From Heliomarina sp018223035 (GTDB lineage: Bacteria > Pseudomonadota > Alphaproteobacteria > Rhodobacterales > Rhodobacteraceae), in the NCBI GenBank assembly GCA_018223035.1, contig JAAEZD010000004.1, positions 186,001 through 250,000 on the forward strand: 64,000 nucleotides of DNA, read 5' to 3'. This document shows positions 52,031 to 60,089 of the stretch, one piece after another. Under the pieces are notes generated by a model. That model was not told where the DNA came from, did no database searches, and worked only from the letters and a program-made list of their open reading frames with translations. Within the stretch, counting starts at the first letter, position 1; each line of letters opens with the position of its first letter. The position numbers and the translations under genes are program-made.

Positions 52031-52891
52031 TTACCGGACAAAATCGCGCAGGCGTTTGAGATGTTTGGGGAAATGGCGCGCCGAGAGATCGGCCTCGCGC
52101 ACGAGCATGTCGAAATGGCCGGTAAAGGTGGCGATGCGGTCGCTGTCGCGGAAGGCCATGTAATGTCCACCCGCATAAAAGACACAGAGCAGCGGGCCGA
52201 AAATGGTGATCGGCGCGGAATATAGCCGTTTCGCATCAAAGAGATAGATCCGCAGGCGCGGGTAGAGCTGGTCGCAGAGGTCAAGCAGGAAATCGATCTG
52301 TTCGCGCCGCACCCCGGCATCGAGATCGTGGTAGTAGCCGATGCCTTGCGCGAAACAGTAGAGCTCGTAGATCGGGATACAGATTTCGTAATCCGAGGCC
52401 GAGCCACGCATCCATTGCAACCGGTCCTCGGAAGCGCCGATGGCCTGATCGGCGGTGCGGCCAAGATGGGGTTTGTATTCCCATTCGATCAGGGCGCGGG
52501 TCTTGAGCATGTCGGGCAGCGACGCAGGCACGTGGCGGATCTTGTAGCCCGCCGCCTCTTTGTGCCAGTCGAAGATTTTCTCGTCCACCAGCGCGCGCGG
52601 GGCCTCGGTGAGCGAGAGCGAGCCGGCCATGAGTTCCGCCGCGCTTTCGCGCCGGTCCGAGAGCGACAGCAGCCAGTCGGCGGACACCCCGAGCACCGAG
52701 GCGCAGGCCCCCACCACATGGGCATTCGGCAGTCGCGCCCCCTCATCCGCCAGAAGCTGGGAGATGGTCGACCGGTCCACCCCGATCCGCCGTGACAGCT
52801 CGCTTTGCGTGGTGCCGTTCTGGGCCATTGCGTCTGCGAGGCGGGCGCGGAATTGGGCAGCCCTAACCCTTTTGTCCATTTTTTCGATCAT
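52031..52891 (-). CDS. XRE-family HTH regulator divergent from a desaturase
   Basis: 286 residues. Residues about 10-75 are a Cro/C1-type helix-turn-helix (NGTTQSELSRRIGVDRSTIS, then VLGVSADWLLSLSDRR). The C-terminal 200 residues form a larger effector-like part I do not recognise in detail (KEAAGYKIRHVPASLPDML, FAQGIGYYHDLDAG). A second in-frame ATG four codons in is possible. It is divergent from the desaturase gene across about 105 bases containing two inverted repeats, so it probably controls that gene and itself. Confidence 0.85.
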   Translation of the reverse strand: MIEKMDKRVRAAQFRARLADAMAQNGTTQSELSRRIGVDRSTISQLLADEGARLPNAHVVGACASVLGVSADWLLSLSDRRESAAELMAGSLSLTEAPRALVDEKIFDWHKEAAGYKIRHVPASLPDMLKTRALIEWEYKPHLGRTADQAIGASEDRLQWMRGSASDYEICIPIYELYCFAQGIGYYHDLDAGVRREQIDFLLDLCDQLYPRLRIYLFDAKRLYSAPITIFGPLLCVFYAGGHYMAFRDSDRIATFTGHFDMLVREADLSARHFPKHLKRLRDFVR

Positions 52892-52922
52892 ATGTTTATA
52901 AATATCATCACTGTGGAGATTT

Positions 52923-52956
52923 GTTTACTGTAAACCGAATTGTCACAGTTTTGTGA
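52923..52956. promoter_or_regulatory. Two inverted repeats in the XRE/desaturase intergenic region
   Basis: gtttac-t-gtaaac (52923-52935) is a perfect 6-bp inverted repeat. tcaca-N4-tgtga (52943-52956) is a second. The first half-site tgtttactg recurs directly at 52960-52968. These are candidate operators of the divergent XRE regulator. Confidence 0.55.
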
Positions 52957-52996
52957 TGCTGTTTACTGGAGGCGGGACAGACACGGAAAAACAACA

Positions 52997-53923
52997 ATGA
53001 CAATTGCGACACGCGCGCGGGTACAGGACCGCGCGCCGACGGTGGAGTGGTTTACATTCCTATTGATAACAGGATGTTATGGAACTTGGTTGGGGGCCTT
53101 GTTCTGGGCAGCCGCGCCTATGGGGGCTTGGGGCATACCGGTGATTTCCTTTGCCGCCGTTCTGCATTCATCGCTGACCCATGAGGCGCTGCATGGTCAT
53201 CCGTTTCGCAGCCGTTTCTGGAACGAAGCGGTGATGTTCCTGCCGCTGTCGCTGAGCGTGCCTTATGCGCGGTTCCGCGATCTGCATCTGGCGCATCACC
53301 GCGACTCAAACCTGACCGATCCTTACGACGATCCCGAAAGCAATTACCTTGACCCGGTGGTCTGGGCGCGACTGCCCATGTGGCAGCGCAGGCTGCTGAG
53401 GGTCAACAACACGCTGGCGGGGCGCATCCTGATTGGGCCGGTCATCGGGCAGGTGGTGTTCATGGTGTCAGAACTGCGGCTGATCCTGGCCCGGGAAGCG
53501 GGCGTGTTACGGGCGTGGATCGCGCATCTGATCGGCGTGGCGGTGGTGCTGGCGCTGGTCTGGCTGTCGCCGATGCCGCTCTGGGCCTATCTCGTGGCTT
53601 GCTACATCGCGCTGGGCGTGCTGCGCATCCGCACATTCCTTGAGCATCAGGCCCATGAAAAGGTGCGCGGCCGCTCGGTGATCATCGAGGATCGCGGCGT
53701 GCTGGCGTTTCTTTTCCTCAACAACAACCTGCATATGGTCCATCACATGCACCCCGGCGTGCCGTGGTACCGGCTTCCCGCGGTCTACCGGGCGGGGCGG
53801 ACGCGCTTTCTGGCGATCAACAAGGGCTATACCTACCGGTCATATGGCGAGGTGTTCCGACGCTTTTTCCTGCGCGCAAAGGACCCCGTGGTGCATCCGC
53901 TCTGGCGGGGGCCAGGAAAGTAA
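52997..53923 (+). CDS. Membrane fatty acid desaturase-family protein
   Basis: 308 residues, about four membrane helices. Three histidine boxes for a di-iron site are visible: HEALHGH (about residue 61), HLAHH (about 96) and HMVHH (about 248). Family members desaturate or hydroxylate acyl chains or carotenoids in the inner membrane. The ATG at 52997 follows GGAAAAACAAC; upstream in-frame sequence lies in the operator region. The divergent XRE regulator probably controls it. Fatty acid versus carotenoid substrate cannot be decided. Confidence 0.87.
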   Translation: MTIATRARVQDRAPTVEWFTFLLITGCYGTWLGALFWAAAPMGAWGIPVISFAAVLHSSLTHEALHGHPFRSRFWNEAVMFLPLSLSVPYARFRDLHLAHHRDSNLTDPYDDPESNYLDPVVWARLPMWQRRLLRVNNTLAGRILIGPVIGQVVFMVSELRLILAREAGVLRAWIAHLIGVAVVLALVWLSPMPLWAYLVACYIALGVLRIRTFLEHQAHEKVRGRSVIIEDRGVLAFLFLNNNLHMVHHMHPGVPWYRLPAVYRAGRTRFLAINKGYTYRSYGEVFRRFFLRAKDPVVHPLWRGPGK

Positions 53924-53937
53924 GCCATTAGCATGGC

Positions 53938-54837
53938 ATGGAATTATGGATACCCGTAACGCTTGCGGCCGCGTCGTTCCAGACGGCGCGGTTCATGCTG
54001 CAAAAGACGCTGAGCACCACGCGGCTCAGTGCCGCCGGTGCGACATTCGCGCGGTTTCTCTATTCTGCGCCTTTCGTGCTGATCGCGTTGGCGATCTATC
54101 TCTACGCCACCGGGAAATCGCTGCCGCCGCTGGGGCCGGCATTCTGGGGCTTTGCCGCGGTCGGCGGGCTGACGCAGATCCTTGCGACGGTCTTTGTGGT
54201 GATGCTGTTCAAGCAGCGCAATTTCGCGGTGGGGATCACCTTCAAGAAGACCGAGGTGATTCAGACCGCGCTGGTCGGCTGGGTGGTGCTGGGCGAGGGG
54301 GTGAGCCTGCCTGCGTTTCTGGCCATCCTGATCGGGCTGATCGCGGTGCTGATCCTGTCGAATACGCCCGAGATCACCGGGCCGTGGTGGCGGCAGTTGA
54401 CCTCACGCGGGCCGTTGCTGGGGCTGGGATCGGGCGTGCTTTTCGCGATCTCGGGGGTGACTTATCGCGGCGCGTCGCTGCAGCTTGACCTTGCCGCGCC
54501 CGAGCGGGCCGGGATCACGCTGGCGGCGGTGGTGACGATGCAGATGATCGCCATGGCGATCTGGCTGACTTGGCGCGAGCCGACCGAGATCCGCGCGGTC
54601 TGGGCGGCGCGGCGCACGGCGGTCTGGATCGGGCTGACCTCGATGGCGGGGTCGTTCTGCTGGTTCACGGCCTTTACCCTGCAGAACGCCGCCTATGTGA
54701 ACGCGCTGGGCCAGATCGAGATGGTGCTTTCGCTGCTGGCGACCGTGCTGTTCTTCCGCGAGAAAGTGTCCATGCGCGAGTTGTTCGGCATGGCGCTGCT
54801 GGGTCTGTCGATCCTTGTGCTGATCGCGGTGATCTAA
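53938..54837 (+). CDS. EamA/DMT-type permease
   Basis: 299 residues, ten predicted membrane helices in two EamA halves (for example FRLS-like ARFLYSAPFVLIALAIYLYA in the first and LGQIEMVLSLLATVLFFREK in the second). Drug/metabolite transporter superfamily; substrate unknown. It starts 14 bases after the desaturase stop and is probably in the same transcript. Confidence 0.9.
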   Translation: MELWIPVTLAAASFQTARFMLQKTLSTTRLSAAGATFARFLYSAPFVLIALAIYLYATGKSLPPLGPAFWGFAAVGGLTQILATVFVVMLFKQRNFAVGITFKKTEVIQTALVGWVVLGEGVSLPAFLAILIGLIAVLILSNTPEITGPWWRQLTSRGPLLGLGSGVLFAISGVTYRGASLQLDLAAPERAGITLAAVVTMQMIAMAIWLTWREPTEIRAVWAARRTAVWIGLTSMAGSFCWFTAFTLQNAAYVNALGQIEMVLSLLATVLFFREKVSMRELFGMALLGLSILVLIAVI

Positions 54838-54841
54838 GGGC

Positions 54842-55537
54842 CTAGTCCGGTTGCGGGTAGCCCTTGAGGCGCAGGAACAGGCTTTCTTCGGCGCCATTGT
54901 GGAAATAAGGCACGGATTCGGGCGGGTTTTCATCGCGCACGCGGGCCTCGACCTCGGCCAGGACCACCTCGGTGATGAAGGGCAGGTCGAAATTGCGCGC
55001 GTCGGTCAGCTTGATCCATTGCAGGTGTGAAAGCTCGTCGCAGGCGGCGTCGAAATCGTCCAGATCGCCCTGGATATGGGCGGCATCGACAAGGAAAAAC
55101 CGTGCATCGAAACGGCGCGGGCGGCCCGGCGGCGTGAGCGCGCGGAACACGAATTGCAGCGCCTCGGCCGAGGGCAGGTGGCCGGTGGCGGCAAAGGTTT
55201 CCCAATCGGGCGGCGGGGCCATGGGCCAGTCGCCGGGCGTGCCGAGCACCAGACCGGTTTCCTCCCACAATTCGCGGATCGCCCCGGCGGCCAGCGCGTG
55301 CTGAAGCCCCGGTTCGGCGTTTTCGGCCAAGCGTTCGCTGCAGAGCGCAGGCAGAGGGCGGGCCAGAGGGATCTCGGCATCGTCCGGGTCGATCGCGCCG
55401 CCGGGAAAGACGAACTTGTTTGGCATGAAGGCGGCCTTGGCGCCGCGCTGGCCCATCAGAATGGCAGGTTCACGATGACGGTCACGCAGCACGATCACCG
55501 TGGCTGCGTTCCGGATTGCCGATTTGTCTATGCTCAT
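54842..55537 (-). CDS. Nudix hydrolase
   Basis: 231 residues. The Nudix region starts at NKFVFPGGAIDPDD and, after an insertion of about 45 residues, reaches the catalytic helix AGAIRELWEETGLVLG. The insertion and length fit the NUDT7/NUDT19-like CoA-pyrophosphatase group, which is a guess about substrate. It lies 24 bases downstream of the DUF983 gene on the same strand and converges with the EamA gene, 4 bases apart. Confidence 0.9.
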   Translation of the reverse strand: MSIDKSAIRNAATVIVLRDRHREPAILMGQRGAKAAFMPNKFVFPGGAIDPDDAEIPLARPLPALCSERLAENAEPGLQHALAAGAIRELWEETGLVLGTPGDWPMAPPPDWETFAATGHLPSAEALQFVFRALTPPGRPRRFDARFFLVDAAHIQGDLDDFDAACDELSHLQWIKLTDARNFDLPFITEVVLAEVEARVRDENPPESVPYFHNGAEESLFLRLKGYPQPD

Positions 55538-55561
55538 TCGCCCCCCTTCGCGGGGCGTCTC

Positions 55562-55987
55562 TTAGCCGGTTTTCCCGAAGCCATAGAGTTGTCGCGCCCA
55601 TTGATAGCCGACAATCGCCCCTTTCAGTCTGGGCAGAAGGTAGAGGGATAAACCGACGCAGCCAACCGCAAAAATGGTGAAGAGTGTCATCGGTTCCGGG
55701 CGCCATGTGACAAAGGCGAAATGCAGTCCCGGCGCCATCAGATGGCCGACGATCAGGATCGTCAGATAGGCCGGGCCGTCGTCGGCGCGGTGGTGAAAAA
55801 ATTCCTCTCCGCATACCTGACAACTGTCGTTCACCTTGAGATACCCCTTGAGCAGGGGGCCCGAACCGCAATTGGGACATTTACGCCGCCAGCCACGCCA
55901 CAGTGCTGGTTTCAGCGGGCGTCCGTCCGTTTTCTCATCGGTTTGCGGCAGCTCCGATGGGGTCGTCACAATGGTATCATGGCTCAT
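55562..55987 (-). CDS. DUF983 membrane protein
   Basis: 141 residues. An N-terminal CPNCGSGPLLKGYLK zinc-ribbon-like start with a second CQVCGEEF pair is followed by two membrane helices (AYLTILIVGHLMAPGLHFAF and MTLFTIFAVGCVGLSLYLL). Matches DUF983; function unknown, in some bacteria near cytochrome oxidase genes. ATG 55987 is preceded by AAGGAG. Co-transcribed with the Nudix gene and divergent from the EF-hand gene. Confidence 0.88.
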   Translation of the reverse strand: MSHDTIVTTPSELPQTDEKTDGRPLKPALWRGWRRKCPNCGSGPLLKGYLKVNDSCQVCGEEFFHHRADDGPAYLTILIVGHLMAPGLHFAFVTWRPEPMTLFTIFAVGCVGLSLYLLPRLKGAIVGYQWARQLYGFGKTG

Positions 55988-56178
55988 GGCAATCGTACTC
56001 CTTGCGCAGAAAATACGCTTTGATGCGCGATCCGAAAGGGGGCAGGTCGCCGTTGCGTCGCGATGTCGCAAAGCCGGGCGGGCAAAAAAAATCCGAAAGC
56101 GATGCGACGGAAACCCGGGGGGGCCGCGTTTGAGATGTATGGTCGGCGGGACGAGCCGGTCGAGTAAAGAGGAAAGAT

Positions 56179-56685
56179 ATGATGAATTATAAAGGTTTTA
56201 TCTCGGGCATTCTGGTTGTCGCAGCGACTGTGACGGCAACGTCGGTTCTGGCCGAGGGCCGTATGCACCCGCGTCCCGAGCCGATCAGCTTTGAGTCGCT
56301 CGACACCAATGGCGATGGCGGCATCACCATGGAAGAGATGCAAGCCCATCGCATGGATCGTTTCAACGAAGGCGATGCGAACGGTGATGGCGTGCTGGAC
56401 CGCGATGAGATGCTGGCCGGTGCGATGAAGCGGGCCGAAGCGCGGGTCGACGGCATGATCGAGCGCTTTGACAAGGATGGCGATGGCATGATTTCCGCCG
56501 AGGAAATGCCACAGCCGCCGAAGGACCGCGCCGAGCGGATGTTCAACCGGGTCGACGCCAATGACGACGGTGCCATCTCGGAAGAGGAATTCGCCCAGAT
56601 GCAGGAGCGGATGAAAGAGCGTCACCGGGACGGGCACATGAAGCGGGACGACAAGGGCGAAGCGAAACCCGCGCCGCAGGATTGA
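56179..56685 (+). CDS. Secreted EF-hand calcium-binding protein
   Basis: 168 residues. Signal peptide (MMNYKGFISGILVVAATV to VLAEG) followed by four EF-hand loops, each with acidic coordinating positions: DTNGDGGITMEE, DANGDGVLDRDE, DKDGDGMISAEE and DANDDGAISEEE. The tail is charged and rich in His, Lys and Asp. Likely a periplasmic calcium (or other divalent cation) binder. GAGGAAAGAT precedes the ATG. It heads a run with an ECF sigma factor, a small membrane protein and a Spy-like sensor. Confidence 0.9.
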   Translation: MMNYKGFISGILVVAATVTATSVLAEGRMHPRPEPISFESLDTNGDGGITMEEMQAHRMDRFNEGDANGDGVLDRDEMLAGAMKRAEARVDGMIERFDKDGDGMISAEEMPQPPKDRAERMFNRVDANDDGAISEEEFAQMQERMKERHRDGHMKRDDKGEAKPAPQD

Positions 56686-56693
56686 TCCGGTGC

Positions 56694-56739
56694 CGGGACG
56701 CGCGATCCTGAGCGGCTTGCCGCAGGACGGCGTGTCCCG
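56694..56739 (+). other. Extended RNA hairpin between EF-hand and sigma factor genes
   Basis: cgggac pairs with gtcccg, and inside it tcct with agga and gcgg with ccgc around a cttg loop. No T-run follows. It could stabilise the EF-hand transcript or attenuate read-through into the sigma gene. Confidence 0.4.
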
Positions 56740-56893
56740 GGAACCGGCATGGGTCTGGCCGGGACCGGCCGGACATGCAAGGAAGAGGGTCAGCAGCCTG
56801 ACCCCGGCAAAGACGGTTCCCGCCGCGGCGGGCACCGCAGCCCGGCCCCGGGATCAGAGACTGGCTGGCAGGAAAACGGAAGTATCGCCCTCT

Positions 56894-57469
56894 ATGACGT
56901 CCATCCAGGATCCCGATGCCAAGTGGCTGGAACGTTTCGCCGCCGGTGATCCGCGCGCCGCGAGGGCGCTTACCGACAGTCTGGCGCCGCGCAGCTATGC
57001 GGTGGCCCTGAGGGTGCTGGGTGATGCGGCGGCAGCCGAGGACGTGGCGCAGGATGCGATGATGCGGCTCTGGCGGGTGGCGCCCGACTGGGAAAGCGGC
57101 TCGGCGAAAGTGTCGACCTGGCTGTACCGGGTGACGCTGAACCTTTGTATCGATCTCAAGCGGCGGCGGCGCGGGGGCATGGCCTCCATCGACGAGGTGG
57201 CCGAACCGGCCGATCTGGCGCCCACGGCACCGGAACAGATGCAGGACGCGGCCCGCGTGGACGCGTTGCAGGTGGCGCTGATGCAACTGCCCGAGCGGCA
57301 ACGCGAAGCGGTGGTCTTGCGCCATATAGAGGAATTGTCCAACCCGGAGATCGCCGGGATCATGGATATCAGCACCGAAGCCGTCGAGAGCCTGACGGCC
57401 CGGGGCAAACGGGCGCTCGCGGCTTTGCTGGCCGGGCGCAGGGAAGAACTGGGGTATGAACATGGATGA
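56894..57469 (+). CDS. ECF-type RNA polymerase sigma factor
   Basis: 191 residues. Region 2 (LRVLGDAAAAEDVAQDAMMR, then STWLYRVTLNLCIDLKRRRR) and region 4 (LPERQREAVVLRHIEELSNP, then GKRALAALL) are complete. ATG 56894 gives a normal N-terminus; 208 bases separate it from the EF-hand stop and include a strong hairpin. Its 3' end overlaps the next gene by 14 bases, typical of sigma/anti-sigma coupling. Confidence 0.93.
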   Translation: MTSIQDPDAKWLERFAAGDPRAARALTDSLAPRSYAVALRVLGDAAAAEDVAQDAMMRLWRVAPDWESGSAKVSTWLYRVTLNLCIDLKRRRRGGMASIDEVAEPADLAPTAPEQMQDAARVDALQVALMQLPERQREAVVLRHIEELSNPEIAGIMDISTEAVESLTARGKRALAALLAGRREELGYEHG

Positions 57470-57818
57470 CAAGCACAGCGATCTGAACGCGTTTTTCGAC
57501 GCCGCGCGGCGTGACGATGTCGTCCTGCCCGAAGGATTGCGCGCGCGCATACTGGCGGACGCCGGACGGATGCAGGGCCGGGGTGCAACGGGTGCGCCCA
57601 CGCGCCAGACCGGTTTCCTTGAGCGGCTGCGCGAGGTGCTGGGTGGCTGGGCCGGGATCGGCGGGCTGGCGGCCGCCTGTGCCGCCGGTGTCTGGATGGG
57701 CTTTGCACCCCCGGCGGCGATGCCCGATCCGGTGGCGATCCTGATGCAGAACACCGAGACGCAGGTCGATCTGTTTGCCAGCGAGACGCTGCAAATGGCG
57801 ATGGCAGAGGATTTCTGA
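57456..57818 (+). CDS. Small membrane protein overlapping the sigma gene, possible anti-sigma factor
   Basis: 120 residues. A soluble N-terminal half (DLNAFFDAARRDDVVLPEGL) precedes one membrane helix (about 66-86, WAGIGGLAAACAAGVWMGF) and a short outer tail. Position and topology fit an anti-sigma factor, but the zinc-type HxxxCxxC motif is missing, so this rests on context. No other recognised family. Confidence 0.75.
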   Translation: MNMDDKHSDLNAFFDAARRDDVVLPEGLRARILADAGRMQGRGATGAPTRQTGFLERLREVLGGWAGIGGLAAACAAGVWMGFAPPAAMPDPVAILMQNTETQVDLFASETLQMAMAEDF

Positions 57819-57819
57819 G

Positions 57820-58299
57820 ATGGTTGAGGATGTGACACCCGGCCGGTCGCGCCGGTTCCGTATCGTGCTGATCCTGTCGCTGGCGGCGAACCTTCTGTTT
57901 ATTGGCTTGATGGTAGGCGCGGTCATGCGCCATGGCCATGACGGTCCAAGATACCGTGACCGTCCGCCTTCGGTCGGGGCGGCGCTGTTCCGGGCGCTGC
58001 CGCGCGAGGACAAGCGCGAGATCCGCGAGGCGATGCACCAGCGGGACAGCCTTGTCAGGGATGCGGAACGGCAGTCGGATTTCGCCGAGATCCGAGCCCT
58101 TTTGGTCGCCGAGCCTTTCGATGCAGCGGCACTGGAAGACGCCATGCGTCGCCAGATCGACAAGCGCCACGATTTCATCGAGCAGGCGCAGGTGGACTGG
58201 GTCGCACGGATCGCGGCGATGGATGCGGGCGAGCGGGCCGAGTATGTCGAACGGCTCGACCGGGTGATCGAAGAGAAAACCAGCCGCACAAAGCCCTGA
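57820..58299 (+). CDS. Spy/CpxP-like periplasmic metal-sensor protein
   Basis: 159 residues. A membrane anchor (about 12-35, RIVLILSLAANLLFIGLMVG) and then a helical periplasmic domain (FRALPREDKREIREAMHQRD, LEDAMRRQIDKRHDFIEQAQ) matching the Metal_resist/Spy superfamily. Such proteins sense or buffer envelope stress and metals. It starts 1 base after the preceding stop, so it belongs to the same unit as the sigma factor. Confidence 0.85.
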   Translation: MVEDVTPGRSRRFRIVLILSLAANLLFIGLMVGAVMRHGHDGPRYRDRPPSVGAALFRALPREDKREIREAMHQRDSLVRDAERQSDFAEIRALLVAEPFDAAALEDAMRRQIDKRHDFIEQAQVDWVARIAAMDAGERAEYVERLDRVIEEKTSRTKP

Positions 58300-58309
58300 G
58301 AGCGCCTGA

Positions 58310-59707
58310 TCAGGCCGCCTGTTCCGGGGACAGCATAACCTGGTTCCGGCCGCCGTTCTTGGCCTGGTAGAGCGCGCGGTCGGCCTCTTCTATGAGAGAC
58401 TTCGCGCTGCCTTCGATATCAGAGGGCAGGATGTCGCCGGGCAGCCCCACCATTGCGCCAATGCTGATCGTGAGCGGCACGGGTTCGTGATGGTCCTTTA
58501 TTGCAAAGGGGCGCGCGTTGATTTCGCGGCAGAGCCGTCCTGCGACCTCGGTCGCCGAAGCACTGTCGATACAGGGCATGACGATCATGAATTCCTCGCC
58601 CCCGACGCGGGCCAGCATGTCGATCGGGCGCATCAGCCCGTGCAGCCGGTCGGCGGTTTCGACGAGTACGGCATCGCCGGCGAGATGGCCGAACTCATCG
58701 TTGATCCGCTTGAAATGATCGAGATCGGCGAGCAAAAGCGCGAATTGCGTGCCATCGCGCACCGCCTCGCGCAGGGTCCGGCTTAGGTAGGGGAGCGCAT
58801 AGCGGCGGTTGTAAAGCCCGGTCATCGGATCGAGCACCGCATCGCGCAACCCGCTGCGGACCGAGGCGCGCAGCTGGTCGAACCTTGCCTTGCGCTGCAA
58901 TTGCTTGTCGAGCCGCAGCATCAGTTCCGCCGGGTCGAACCCGTTCTGCATCACGTCATGCGCGCCGCGATCGAGCGCCTCGACCGCGCGTTCCATGTTG
59001 GCCGGATCGACCACCGCGATCATGGCCGCGTGATGGGTCGAGGCGCGCGCCCTGAGATCGGAGATCATCTGAAGCCCGTTCAGATGAGGCGCGTTCGACA
59101 CCTCGATCACGAAGGCATCGGCGACCGGGTCCGCCAGCAACGCCTGTATGTCGTTGCTGGGATGAACCGTGAAATGATGCCGTCCCTCGGATTTGAGGGC
59201 CATCTGCCAGCGCAGGGCGGTGCGGCTGTCATTGCTGATGACGGTGACGCGGGCCTTGCGGCCAAAGCTGGCGACTGGTTCGGAGAACCCGAATTCGCGG
59301 GTGGCGACGGCGGAGAGATAGGGATCTTCCTCGGAGAGGCGGGCGCGCATGAGCGAACGGATCCGGGCCTGAAGCAGGCGGTCGCTGATCGGCTGGTTGA
59401 TCACGTCCTCGATCCCCGAGGCGAGCGCGGCGATGCGGCTTTCCTTGTCGTTTTCGGCGGCGATGGCGATGATCGGAATGCGCGGGGTAAGATCGGGCTG
59501 GCCGATGATGCGCCCCACATCCATCGCGTTGCCATCGGGCAGGCGCATCGCGGTGAGGATCAGATCGGGCCGGCAGCGGCGCAGCAGGCTTGGCAGGTCG
59601 GCAATCCGGTCGGCCTGCACAACGTGGTAATAAGAGGCCGACAATTGAACCTTTAACATGATTCGGTTCGTGGAAATTCCATCTAGGATAAGGATGGTAC
59701 CAAGCAC
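58310..59707 (-). CDS. pleD: PleD-like diguanylate cyclase with two degenerate receiver domains
   Basis: 465 residues. REC1 (about 3-120), REC2 (about 152-270), GGDEF (about 290-460). The cyclase looks active: RVGGEEF at 369-373 and an intact inhibitory I-site RxxD at 360-363. Both receivers lack phosphorylation residues. In REC1 the second acidic residue is G10 (ILILDGIS), the phosphoacceptor position is A53 (LILTAMRLPDG) and the conserved lysine is Q105 (VINQPISD); REC2 likewise has no Asp at the acceptor (AFVIEVSNA). It makes c-di-GMP under control other than classic phosphorylation. The GTG at 59707 with GAAAGG upstream gives the family start. Divergent from DUF3572, a neighbour of pleD elsewhere. 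Confidence 0.88.
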   Translation of the reverse strand: MLGTILILDGISTNRIMLKVQLSASYYHVVQADRIADLPSLLRRCRPDLILTAMRLPDGNAMDVGRIIGQPDLTPRIPIIAIAAENDKESRIAALASGIEDVINQPISDRLLQARIRSLMRARLSEEDPYLSAVATREFGFSEPVASFGRKARVTVISNDSRTALRWQMALKSEGRHHFTVHPSNDIQALLADPVADAFVIEVSNAPHLNGLQMISDLRARASTHHAAMIAVVDPANMERAVEALDRGAHDVMQNGFDPAELMLRLDKQLQRKARFDQLRASVRSGLRDAVLDPMTGLYNRRYALPYLSRTLREAVRDGTQFALLLADLDHFKRINDEFGHLAGDAVLVETADRLHGLMRPIDMLARVGGEEFMIVMPCIDSASATEVAGRLCREINARPFAIKDHHEPVPLTISIGAMVGLPGDILPSDIEGSAKSLIEEADRALYQAKNGGRNQVMLSPEQAA

Positions 59708-59801
59708 ATCGGAGCCTTTCCGAATTCGATTATTATTTGAATGACAATGTTGACGAGAGACCTTAACAAACTGTTTCCGCTGACTGAAAAGGGGCTGCGA
59801 T

Positions 59802-60086
59802 TTGTCACTCTCCACCGAAGCCGCCGAGGTTCTGGCGCTCCAGGCGCTGGGCTGGCTGTTGTCACAGGACGAGCTTTTGCCGGTTTTCCTCGGCGCGAGC
59901 GGCACCAGCGAAAGCGACCTGAGAGAAAGGGCGGGAGACCCGGTTTTCCTTGGGTCTGTGCTTGATTTCCTGTTGATGGACGACGCGTGGATCGTGTCGT
60001 TTTGCGACGCGAACGAAACCCCCTATGACCGTATCATGATGGCGCGCGCGGCGTTGCCCGGCGGTGAGCAGATGAACTGGACCTGA
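59802..60086 (+). CDS. DUF3572 protein (TTG start)
   Basis: 94 residues. Starts MSLSTEAAEVLALQALGWLL, the normal family opening, at a TTG codon with AAAGGGG 8 bases upstream. Small acidic cytoplasmic protein of unknown function. Three bases separate it from the HAD phosphatase. Confidence 0.88.
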   Translation: MSLSTEAAEVLALQALGWLLSQDELLPVFLGASGTSESDLRERAGDPVFLGSVLDFLLMDDAWIVSFCDANETPYDRIMMARAALPGGEQMNWT

Positions 60087-60089
60087 CCC

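Noticed and set aside
57456..57818. Zinc-binding anti-sigma factor
   Set aside because: The HxxxCxxC motif is not present; only topology and gene order support an anti-sigma role.
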